NCBI GenBank assembly: GCA_035259145.1
Contig: DATFWQ010000323.1
Coordinates: forward strand, 1-17,485
Length of the DNA stretch: 17,485 nt
From: CF-161 sp035259145
Lineage (GTDB): Bacteria > Chloroflexota > Dormibacteria > Dormibacterales > Dormibacteraceae
Direction: 5' to 3'
Shown piece by piece: positions 6,227 to 12,663 of the stretch (within the stretch, counting starts at the first letter, position 1; every line of letters starts with the position of its first letter). Both the position numbers and the translations under genes were made by a program. The notes below the pieces were generated by a model, which did no database searches, was not told the origin of the DNA, and saw only the letters and a list, made by a program, of their open reading frames with translations.

Positions 6227-7558
6227 ATGGAGGCACGAGAGGCGCTCAAGCTCCGTGTCCTGGACTCGCTGGGGTGCGCCATCGCGGCCCTCGACTCCGG
6301 CGTTGTGCGGGCGGTGCGCCGCGAGGTCGAAGAGATGGGAGGCCGTCCACTCTGCACTCTGATCGGTGGTGGACGCACGTCCCCCGATCGCGCCGCTTTT
6401 CACAACGCCGCTGCAGTCCGCTACCTGGACTTCAACGACTCCTTCATGGCTCCTGGCGAGACCTGTCACCCCAGCGACAACCTCGGGCCGGTGCTGGCGG
6501 CCGTGGAGTTCGCTGGGGGTGACGGACGCGACCTCCTCGTCTCGCTGGCCGTCGCCTACCAGGTCCAGTGCCGCCTGTCGGAGGCTGCTCCGGTCCGGGC
6601 CAGGGGCTTCGACCACGTCACACAGGGGGCGTACGCGGTGGCGGCCGGCACCTCACGCGGCCTGGGACTCGATCCGGCTGCGACGGCCAACGCGATCGCC
6701 ATCGCGGGTACCGCCTTCAATGCTCTGAGAGTGACCCGAACGGGCTCCCTCTCCAACTGGAAGGGCCTTGCTTACCCCAACGCCGCCTTCGGAGCGGTCC
6801 ACGCAGCTTTCCTCGCGCGGGCCGGCATCACCGGTCCCCGTGAGGTCTTCGAGGGCAACAAGGGCTTCATGGAGTCGATCGCGGGACACTTCTCCATCGA
6901 TTGGACGAGCGAGGGTCTGGACGCCGTCACGCGGACCAGCATCAAGCGCTTCAACGCCGAATTCCACTCCCAGGCGGTGCTGGAGGCGGTTCTCGAGCTC
7001 CGGCAGGAGTACGGCATCGACCCGGCCCAGATCGAGGCCGCAACCATCGAGGTCTTTCAGGTCGCCTACGACATCATCGGCGGTGGCGAGGAGGGAGAAA
7101 AGAGGCTGGTTCGCTCTAAAGAGGACGCCGATCACTCACTGCCGTACCTGGTTGCGGTCGCGCTGCTCGACGGCCAGGTCTTCCCACCCCAGTTTGCGCC
7201 CGACCGCATCCTTCGGGCGGATGTCCAGGCGCTGCTCCGTCGCGTCGTCGTCAGACCGGACCCGGAGCTCAGCGCCAGATTTCCCCAACAACATCCATGT
7301 CGGGTGCACATCAGGCTGAGGGACGGGCGCACGCTGACGAGGGAGAAATCGGCCTATCGGGGCTTCGCCACAAGACCTGCCGGCTGGAGCGACGTTGGCG
7401 AAAAGTTCCGGAGGCTGGCGACGCCGGTAGCAGGCGAGAGGGCGGCTGAACGAATCTCGCGGACGATCAGAGGTCTTGAGCACGTCCGCATTGAAGAGCT
7501 GTGCTCGCTACTCGAAATGGTCGGGCGTCCTGAGGCTGGAGGAGTGGAACATGGATGA
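6227..7558 (+). CDS. MmgE/PrpD family protein (2-methylcitrate dehydratase-like)
   Basis: The 443-residue protein belongs to the MmgE/PrpD fold, whose members include 2-methylcitrate dehydratase, cis-aconitate decarboxylase and iminodisuccinate epimerase. Visible family blocks are RYLDFNDSF (65-73), CHPSDNLGPVLA (80-91), ITGPREVFEGNKGFM (201-215), IKRFNAEFHSQAVLEA (239-254) and KEDADHSLPYLVAVALLDG (298-316). The Asp-Asn-Asp and His-Pro-Ser-Asp-Asn motifs are kept, so it is probably active. Family homology clearly continues upstream of ATG 6227 (ERLAAFVHSAGWEQLT from 6179) without any ATG, GTG or TTG in that frame, so the true N-terminus may be longer; see findings. GGGAG at 6213-6217 could serve the 6227 start. 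The end overlaps the ComA-like start by eight bases. Substrate unknown; an organic di- or tricarboxylic acid is the family-level guess. Confidence 0.88.
   Translation: MEAREALKLRVLDSLGCAIAALDSGVVRAVRREVEEMGGRPLCTLIGGGRTSPDRAAFHNAAAVRYLDFNDSFMAPGETCHPSDNLGPVLAAVEFAGGDGRDLLVSLAVAYQVQCRLSEAAPVRARGFDHVTQGAYAVAAGTSRGLGLDPAATANAIAIAGTAFNALRVTRTGSLSNWKGLAYPNAAFGAVHAAFLARAGITGPREVFEGNKGFMESIAGHFSIDWTSEGLDAVTRTSIKRFNAEFHSQAVLEAVLELRQEYGIDPAQIEAATIEVFQVAYDIIGGGEEGEKRLVRSKEDADHSLPYLVAVALLDGQVFPPQFAPDRILRADVQALLRRVVVRPDPELSARFPQQHPCRVHIRLRDGRTLTREKSAYRGFATRPAGWSDVGEKFRRLATPVAGERAAERISRTIRGLEHVRIEELCSLLEMVGRPEAGGVEHG
7538..7544 (+). promoter_or_regulatory. Ribosome binding site inside the MmgE/PrpD gene
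   Basis: GGAGGAG lies six bases before ATG 7551 and decides the start of the ComA-like gene against the upstream in-frame start at 7476, which would only add sequence overlapping the MmgE/PrpD frame. Confidence 0.75.
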
Positions 7559-8375
7559 GATGCGGCCGTTTTCGTTCCTGAGGACAAACCGGAGGGATAC
7601 CAAGCCGCGATCCCGCGGCGTGACCGAGATCCGCGGACCCTACTATGCGGTAACCGGTAAGCGCTACCTGGAGGACGTCTTCGAGGGCTTCGGCAGCTAC
7701 GTCGACATCCTGAAGTTCGCCGGCGGCTCGTTCACCCTCATGCCTCTTGAGGCGCTGGCAGGCATCATCGACGTCTGCCACGCACACGACGTCAAGGTCT
7801 CCACCGGTGGCTTCATCGAGTACGTGCTGGCCCAGGGCGAGGAGGCCGTCGATCACTACTTGAGGGAGTGCAAGGCCGTTGGTTTCGACATCGTCGAGAT
7901 CTCGACAGGCTTCATCACCGTGCCTGTCGAAGACATTGTGCGGCTGACAGAGAGGGTACTCAGAGAAGGTCTGCTTGCCAAGCCAGAAGTGGGCATCCAG
8001 TTCGGGGCTGGCGGCGCCACCAGCGCCGAGGCGCTGGAGGTGGAAGGGACCAGCGACCCCGGTCGGGCGATCGAGATCGCCCGCCGCTGTCTTGATGCAG
8101 GCGCCTACATGATCATGATCGAGTCTGAGGGCATCACGGAGAACGTGCGGGAATGGCGAACAGACGTGGTGGCGCGGATCATCTCGGAGCTGGGGACGGA
8201 ACGGGTGATGTTCGAGGCCGCCGATCCAGAGGTGTTCGCCTGGTACGTCAAGAACTACGGGCCCGAGGTGAACCTCTTTGTCGACCACAGTCAGATCGTG
8301 CAGCTGGAGTGCCTGCGCTCCGGGATCTGGGGCACCGCGAGCCTGTGGGGCCGTGTGCTCACATACCGGCCCTGA
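7551..8375 (+). CDS. Phosphosulfolactate synthase (ComA/Hsa32-like) family protein
   Basis: The 274-residue product has the ComA TIM-barrel pattern: FSFLRTNRRDTKPRSRGVTE near the start (7-26), YVDILKFAGGSF (50-61), KVSTGGFIEYVL (82-93), CKAVGFDIVEISTGFI (107-122), KPEVGIQFG (144-152), DAGAYMIMIESEGI (182-195), RVMFEAAD (218-225) and NLFVDHSQIVQLECLR (241-256). ComA adds sulfite to phosphoenolpyruvate in coenzyme M synthesis; the plant heat-stress protein Hsa32 is a relative, and the VDHSQ…LECLR end here resembles that branch as I recall it. The archaeal EVGKK segment reads EVGIQ here, so sulfite/PEP chemistry should not be assumed. No other coenzyme M genes are in view. It is translationally coupled to the MmgE/PrpD gene (ATGGATGA overlap). 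The enzymatic role is open. Confidence 0.82.
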   Translation: MDEMRPFSFLRTNRRDTKPRSRGVTEIRGPYYAVTGKRYLEDVFEGFGSYVDILKFAGGSFTLMPLEALAGIIDVCHAHDVKVSTGGFIEYVLAQGEEAVDHYLRECKAVGFDIVEISTGFITVPVEDIVRLTERVLREGLLAKPEVGIQFGAGGATSAEALEVEGTSDPGRAIEIARRCLDAGAYMIMIESEGITENVREWRTDVVARIISELGTERVMFEAADPEVFAWYVKNYGPEVNLFVDHSQIVQLECLRSGIWGTASLWGRVLTYRP

Positions 8376-8376
8376 C

Positions 8377-8435
8377 CCAGAGGCGCCGCCGGAAACCGGC
8401 CGAGGTCCGGTCGGGCTTTTCGGCTGTACCTCTGG
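8377..8435. terminator. Structured convergent intergenic region, possible bidirectional terminator
   Basis: Between the ComA-like and LysE genes, CCAGAGG (8377-8383) pairs perfectly with CCTCTGG (8429-8435). Inside are alternative GC stems: GCCGG-AAA-CCGGC (8388-8400) and ACCGG/CCGGT (8395-8411), followed by CGGGCTTTT. The T run is only four, so termination is plausible rather than certain. Confidence 0.4.
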
Positions 8436-8477
8436 TGGCCTGGAACTGAAGCTCCTCGTGGTTGCGCAGGGCTGTGC

Positions 8478-9101
8478 TCAATGAGCAACGGCAATCGCGG
8501 TCGCGCATACGAGCGATACGGCGAGCGCAGCGTTGACGAAGCGGGCTCGACCTGAGTCGCGGAGCAAGGGCGCGATCGATCTGCCTCCGACAAGCCACGC
8601 CGTGCAAATCGCGACAATCATTGCGATCAGGACGGCGACCTTGGCAGCTGCGTCCGCGGTCGCGGTGCCGGCGAGGTGGGTGCTGGCGAAGACCGTGGCG
8701 ATCGCGACCCAGGCCTTCGGGTTGGCGACGCCGAGGAGTGCTCCGCCGGTGAGGGAAAAGGCTCCCGTCCTCGCGGCCGGCTCCGAGAGCGCAGGCGCGG
8801 TCGCGATGCGGTAGGCGAGCCAGACGATATACGCCAACGAGATCCAGAGCAATACAGAGCCGATCGCCGGAACCGCAAGGAGCGCGGCCGTGATCCCGGT
8901 CGCGACCGCCACCAGGACGATCGTCGAACCGACGATGACGCCGACCAGGTAGTGGAGAGAACGGCGCACGCCGTAGGCCGAACCGGCAGCGACCAGGCTG
9001 ATGGTTGCGGGGCCCGGGCTGCCCATGATCGCCAGCGAAATGAGCAGGAGAGGTCCGACAGAGCCCCAGCGAATTGGTCCCAGGAGGATCCCTTCACCCA
9101 T
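8478..9101 (-). CDS. LysE/RhtB family amino-acid exporter
   Basis: The 207-residue protein has about six hydrophobic helices and the LysE hallmarks: MGSPGPATISLVAAGSAYG (26-44) with the conserved Pro-Gly-Pro, followed by GVRRSLHYLVGVIVGS, and LGVANPKAWVAIATVF (about 123-138), the conserved NPK motif. These transporters export amino acids or derivatives by proton antiport at the inner membrane. Length is standard. The neighbouring divergent AraC-type gene, only 23 bases away, is the obvious regulator; such LysE plus AraC pairs are common. No ribosome site precedes the ATG, suggesting a leaderless message. The substrate cannot be told from sequence. Confidence 0.88.
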   Translation of the reverse strand: MGEGILLGPIRWGSVGPLLLISLAIMGSPGPATISLVAAGSAYGVRRSLHYLVGVIVGSTIVLVAVATGITAALLAVPAIGSVLLWISLAYIVWLAYRIATAPALSEPAARTGAFSLTGGALLGVANPKAWVAIATVFASTHLAGTATADAAAKVAVLIAMIVAICTAWLVGGRSIAPLLRDSGRARFVNAALAVSLVCATAIAVAH

Positions 9102-9108
9102 TGCCGTA

Positions 9109-9116
9109 GCTATACC
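9109..9116. promoter_or_regulatory. Overlapping back-to-back -10 elements between lysE and araC
   Basis: The 23-base gap (9102-9124) contains GCTATACC. Read rightward, TATACC (9111-9116) ends eight bases before the araC ATG; read leftward, TATAGC (9114-9109) ends seven bases before the lysE ATG. Both would give leaderless transcripts from mutually exclusive polymerase positions. No good -35 boxes are seen, so activator dependence is possible. This is inferred from spacing only. Confidence 0.35.
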
Positions 9117-9124
9117 GTTGACTC

Positions 9125-10099
9125 ATGCCGCAGACGCTAGGAGGCATCCACGCTGAGCGTCTTGAACGTTCCTGCAAGCCTCGTGCGGACTCGATCAGGT
9201 TTGGGCCGCCCGCGGACGGCATCGAGCGCGCTGAGGTGCACCTGTACTCGAGCGCATATGACCTCCATCGCCACGACACGTACGCGATAGGGATCACGAC
9301 CGCCGGCGTTCAGACCTTTCGCTACCGCGGCTCGAGCCATGTATGCCTCCCGGGCCAGCTGCACGTTCTGCATCCCGACGAGACGCACGACGGAGCCGCT
9401 GGAACCGGCGACGGGTTCGGCTATCGGATCCTTTATATCGCACCCGAGCTGATTCGCGACGCACTCGGCGGTCGCGCTCTGCCGTTCGTGGCCAACCCGG
9501 TCCACGAGCCGGCGCCTACGACTCGACCCATTGCATCGCTGCTCGCCGACCTCAACGAACCGATCAGCGGGCTCAGCCGCGCCGATATCGCAGTCACAGT
9601 CGCCGACTGCCTGCTATCGCTGAGCGGCGGCGCTGACCAGCGCCGAGCGGTGATCGACATCAAAGCGGTCGACCTTGTTCGCGACCACCTCGCGGCCCAT
9701 CCGTGCGACCACACTCCAGCATCGGTCCTCGAGCAGATCGCGGGCATCGACCGTTTCACGATCGCTCGCCATTTCAGATGGGCGTACGGGACGAGTCCAG
9801 ACCGATACCGAACATTGCGGCGCCTGGAGCACGCGCGGTCCGCGATCGAGAATGGACGGTCTCTAGCACAGGCTTCGGCCGAGGCTGGCTTTGCCGACCA
9901 GAGCCACATGACGCGCCAGTTCAAGAGGACGTACGGTCTGACGCCGGCTCGCTGGATGACCTTCATCGCCGCGGGTCGCTTTCGCGACGCCCTACTCGCC
10001 GAAGCGCCAGACAGCTTTCGTGTACGCGGTCCGAAAGCCGGCTCTGGCGAGGTTCCGGTGGCTCTGGCTGTCCCACGTGGCGACCACGGACGCGCGTGA
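9125..10099 (+). CDS. AraC family transcriptional regulator
   Basis: The 324-residue protein combines an N-terminal cupin-like sensing domain with a C-terminal double helix-turn-helix. The cupin (about 35-125) shows HRHDTYAIGITTAGVQTFRYRG, PGQLHVLHPDETHDG and FGYRILYI, as in the AraC-binding domains beside LysE exporters. The DNA-binding part (about 185-280) shows TPASVLEQIAGIDRFTIARHF for the first helix pair and SLAQASAEAGFADQSHMTRQFKRTYGLTPARW (from 246) for the second, the family signature. It probably senses an amino acid or related metabolite and switches the divergent exporter. Homology ends near residue 280; the last 35 residues are read antisense to the acetyltransferase gene and look like readthrough beyond the normal end. 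The ATG start has no ribosome site, fitting leaderless translation. Confidence 0.9.
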   Translation: MPQTLGGIHAERLERSCKPRADSIRFGPPADGIERAEVHLYSSAYDLHRHDTYAIGITTAGVQTFRYRGSSHVCLPGQLHVLHPDETHDGAAGTGDGFGYRILYIAPELIRDALGGRALPFVANPVHEPAPTTRPIASLLADLNEPISGLSRADIAVTVADCLLSLSGGADQRRAVIDIKAVDLVRDHLAAHPCDHTPASVLEQIAGIDRFTIARHFRWAYGTSPDRYRTLRRLEHARSAIENGRSLAQASAEAGFADQSHMTRQFKRTYGLTPARWMTFIAAGRFRDALLAEAPDSFRVRGPKAGSGEVPVALAVPRGDHGRA

Positions 10100-10789
10100 G
10101 CAGCCGACCGCCGCGGCGTCCTGCAGCCGCCGCTCGATCAGCGCCGTCTGACATCCAAGGCGCCGGTAGCCGGGCATGGTGGAGGCGTTTGCCAGGTGTC
10201 CGATCCCGTCGTGGACGAACAAGGCCCCGGCGGCGGCGGGCCGGCCGTCCACGGTAGCCAGGTACAGCCTGGCGCCCTCGACCGCGGCCATCGGCGTGTT
10301 GAGCGGCATCGCGCTGGTCAGCTGGTCCTTCGACAGGCCGTGCCCGGTCAGGAGAACCGTTGAGAACTCCTCAATATCTGGCGGCGGCTGCAGGATGTCG
10401 ATGGCCGGCGCATAGCTTGACGGCGTCTTGGGCAGCTCGCGCTCGAACACGCCCAGGAAGTCGACCTGACGCGCCCCGGCCTCGCGTAGCGCGGCCGCCA
10501 GGCGTTCGAAGCCCGGCGCCGGCATCAGCTCTAGCCACGGACGCACCCCGGCGGCCGCGTAAAGCTCTGCGATGCGGGGCACCTGCTCCAGGTCGTCCGG
10601 GAGCAGGCGGTGCACGGTGTTGTGGAAGTCCAGTTCGGGGCGGGCTGGCGCACAGGCACCCCAGGCCGCCCCGAACCTCTCGATCGTGACACCCGGCACG
10701 CGCTCGAGCCACCGCAGCATGAACTCGCCGGTGACCCACTCCAACGTCATCGCGGCCTCGTGCGGGGTCATCGCGAGTATGGCTCTCAT
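9992..10789 (-). CDS. GNAT family N-acetyltransferase
   Basis: The 265-residue protein has a poorly conserved N-terminal half, which may be a degenerate GNAT repeat, and a clear C-terminal GNAT domain: ARLYLATVDGRPAAAGALFV (173-192), the acetyl-CoA loop MPGYRRLGCQTALIERRL (205-222), and ATWDSQSHRNLARAGFR (237-253), the closing motif with Asn and the Gly-Phe turn. The pyrophosphate loop reads RRLGCQ where R/Q-x-x-G-x-G/A is usual, a mild deviation. The ATG at 10789 shares its A with the TGA of the oxidoreductase gene, so translation is coupled; a TTG one codon earlier is an alternative. The 3' end overlaps the convergent araC by 108 bases. Acceptor unknown: small molecule or protein; context suggests detoxification. 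Confidence 0.82.
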   Translation of the reverse strand: MRAILAMTPHEAAMTLEWVTGEFMLRWLERVPGVTIERFGAAWGACAPARPELDFHNTVHRLLPDDLEQVPRIAELYAAAGVRPWLELMPAPGFERLAAALREAGARQVDFLGVFERELPKTPSSYAPAIDILQPPPDIEEFSTVLLTGHGLSKDQLTSAMPLNTPMAAVEGARLYLATVDGRPAAAGALFVHDGIGHLANASTMPGYRRLGCQTALIERRLQDAAAVGCSRASVVATWDSQSHRNLARAGFRTAYTKAVWRFGE

Positions 10790-11778
10790 CAATCTCGGTC
10801 ATCGGTGACGGTCAGGACGACGTTCCCGGTTTTCTGCTCCGTTTCCACGTACCGCGCCGCCTCGACGACCGCCTCCAGGGGGTAGCACCGATCGATGACC
10901 GCCCGGTATCTCCCGGCCTCGACGAGCTCCTTGAGGAACAGGACGTCCTGTTTCGTGTATCGAGGTGGGATGGAGAAGATCACCTTCTTGTCTCCGATGC
11001 GTGAGGTCCACATCGCCAACAGGAGATTCCGGAGCCCGTCGGTTGCCAGGTAGATGCCGCCCCGCTTCAGTGATCGGCTGGACCGCTTGAATGAGTGCTT
11101 GCCGACGGCATCGAAGATGACGTCGTAGGTTTCGCCATTCTTGGTGAAGTCTTCCTGCGTGTAGTCGATGACCCTGTCCGCTCCGAGAGATCTCACGAGC
11201 TCGAGGTTCTTCGTGCTGCACACTGCGGTGACGTCAGCGCCGAAGTACCGGGCCAGCTGTACCCCCGCGGTGCCGATGGCCCCCGACGCTCCAAAGATGA
11301 GGATTTTCTTTCCCTCGCGGAGATCGGCCAGTCTCAGGCACCACAGCGCGTTGAGCCCTCCGTCGCAAATCGTGGCGGCCTCCTCGAAGCTCAATCCCGC
11401 AGGTTTGTGCGCGATCCGGCCGTTCTCCGATATGCAGATGAACTCCGCGTGCGCACCGAACCTGAACCCCGTCGTCGCGAAGACCTCGTCTCCGACCGTG
11501 AACTCGGTCACTGATGCGCCGGCTGCTTCGACCCGTCCCGCCAGCTCGCTGCCGAGGACCCGCTGCCTGGGCCGGCGGATGCCAGAGACCAGACGGCTGA
11601 TGACGGTGACGAGCAGGCCGCTCCGCCGGTTGGCTTCACGGGTAGCGCAGTCCGCCCGGGTGACCGTCGTGGCGTAGACCTTGACGAGGACCTCGTCGAG
11701 TTTGGGTGTGGGCAACTCGACGTCTTCGAGTCTCAGAACGTCCGGGGGCCCATATCTGTCATAGACGATCGCCCTCAT
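10789..11778 (-). CDS. Medium-chain NAD(P)-dependent oxidoreductase, quinone oxidoreductase-like
   Basis: The 329-residue protein starts MRAIVYDRYGPPDVLRLEDV, the standard opening of medium-chain quinone reductases and related alcohol dehydrogenases, has a GroES-like domain (about 1-120), and then a Rossmann fold with IFGASGAIGTAGVQLARYFGAD (161-182; GASGAIG nucleotide loop) and SLGADRVIDYTQEDF. The usual catalytic zinc Cys/His pair (CGxxH) is replaced by RADCATREAN, and the structural four-Cys loop is missing, so it is likely a zinc-independent reductase of activated alkenes or quinones. AGGA lies just before the ATG. It is 113 bases downstream of tetR on the same strand and overlaps the acetyltransferase start. 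Likely role: redox detoxification under the TetR regulator; substrate unknown. Confidence 0.88.
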   Translation of the reverse strand: MRAIVYDRYGPPDVLRLEDVELPTPKLDEVLVKVYATTVTRADCATREANRRSGLLVTVISRLVSGIRRPRQRVLGSELAGRVEAAGASVTEFTVGDEVFATTGFRFGAHAEFICISENGRIAHKPAGLSFEEAATICDGGLNALWCLRLADLREGKKILIFGASGAIGTAGVQLARYFGADVTAVCSTKNLELVRSLGADRVIDYTQEDFTKNGETYDVIFDAVGKHSFKRSSRSLKRGGIYLATDGLRNLLLAMWTSRIGDKKVIFSIPPRYTKQDVLFLKELVEAGRYRAVIDRCYPLEAVVEAARYVETEQKTGNVVLTVTDDRD

Positions 11779-11891
11779 GACTTCCTATTTTCTCTCTGTG
11801 GGTGCCCTGGGCCGGGAAAGTCCCGCTGCACTCCACAGCCTGAAATCAGGCGAGGTGCCGGCGGCAAATCCTCAATACCGGGCTGCCGGAG

Positions 11892-12554
11892 CTACGTAGC
11901 CGACCCCTCCGCCGGCCCCCCGATCACGTCGTGGACGACGGTCCGGAGCGCAGGCTCCAGCTCGACGTCGGGCACGTCCGCAAAAGCGCTCGCCGCCAGC
12001 AGCACGGCCGCGATCACGCCGAGTGAGGCCGTTCTCCGCACCCGGCCCTCGACCGGCAGCGAGGGGTCGCTGAGCAGTCCGAGGACGTACTGGTCCACGT
12101 CGTGACGCAATGGCCCGTGCTTCTCCAGGCTGGCGCCGCGGTGCATCTCGGCGATCGCCTCCTGGTTTCGAATGTGAAGTTCGATCACTCGACGGTTCTG
12201 GAGGGCCAGCCCGATCAGCCTGTCCAGGAGCCGCTCCCAGACATCGCTCGCATCCGCCTCGGCCTGCAGCATGGGCAGGATCCCGTCGGTGAGGCCGTGC
12301 ACACGCATATGGAGCGCCAGAAGGATGTCCTGCTTGCTCTCAAAGTGGTAGTAGAGGGCCGCCTTCGAAAAGCCCAGCTCCGCCGCGATCTCACGCAGCG
12401 AGGTCTCCGCGTAGCCCCGGCGGATGAAGAGGTCGAGCGCGATGTCGAGGATTCGCTCCCGCGTCGTCGAGCCGCGTACCTCACCGGACTGGGCGGGCTC
12501 CGGTGCCGCCGGCCCCGCAGCCGGAGGCACATTTCGCGTACCTCGGTGTGCCAT
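11892..12554 (-). CDS. TetR family transcriptional regulator
   Basis: The 220-residue repressor has a low-complexity, Pro/Ala-rich head (about 8-25) and then the TetR DNA-binding domain: TTRERILDIALDLFIRRGYAE (30-50), TSLREIAAELGFSKAALYYHFESKQDILLAL (51-81). The helical ligand domain follows. A longer reading frame upstream (to 12794) is rejected because it runs across the operators and into the divergent ABC gene, and ATG 12554 gives a normal TetR length. Two palindromic sites between it and the ABC exporter match usual TetR operators. I infer repression of the divergent exporter and of its own strand (oxidoreductase and acetyltransferase), relieved by the exported compound. Confidence 0.92.
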   Translation of the reverse strand: MAHRGTRNVPPAAGPAAPEPAQSGEVRGSTTRERILDIALDLFIRRGYAETSLREIAAELGFSKAALYYHFESKQDILLALHMRVHGLTDGILPMLQAEADASDVWERLLDRLIGLALQNRRVIELHIRNQEAIAEMHRGASLEKHGPLRHDVDQYVLGLLSDPSLPVEGRVRRTASLGVIAAVLLAASAFADVPDVELEPALRTVVHDVIGGPAEGSAT

Positions 12555-12568
12555 CGTCTCCCATTCTA

Positions 12569-12584
12569 CTTGACGACCGGTAGG
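12569..12584. promoter_or_regulatory. TetR-type operator, distal copy
   Basis: CTTGACGACCGGTAGG matches the perfect operator at 12613 in 13 of 16 positions and keeps the CGACCGGTA core. It overlaps the -35 of the exporter promoter and lies 15 bases from the tetR start, so it could block both directions. Confidence 0.55.
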
Positions 12585-12599
12585 CACGCAGGGTAGCAT
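12570..12599 (+). promoter_or_regulatory. Promoter of the DrrAB-type exporter operon
   Basis: TTGACG (12570-12575) and TAGCAT (12594-12599) are 18 bases apart. The start would be near 12606. The two operator copies lie on the -35 and just past the start point. Confidence 0.5.
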
Positions 12600-12612
12600 G
12601 GAGGCCGACTTA

Positions 12613-12628
12613 CTTACCGACCGGTAAG
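12613..12628. promoter_or_regulatory. TetR-type operator, perfect inverted repeat
   Basis: CTTACCGACCGGTAAG is a perfect 7-2-7 inverted repeat (CTTACCG / CGGTAAG) of the kind bound by many TetR proteins. It begins 44 bases after the distal copy, about four helical turns, and covers the early transcribed region of the exporter operon. Confidence 0.75.
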
Positions 12629-12663
12629 ACCCAACGCAGTCAACGCGGATCAGGAGAGCACGA

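Noticed and set aside
11813..11825. Small hairpin CGGGA-AAG-TCCCG between tetR and the oxidoreductase gene
   Set aside because: Only five base pairs with no T run in the direction of transcription; not enough to call a terminator or attenuator.
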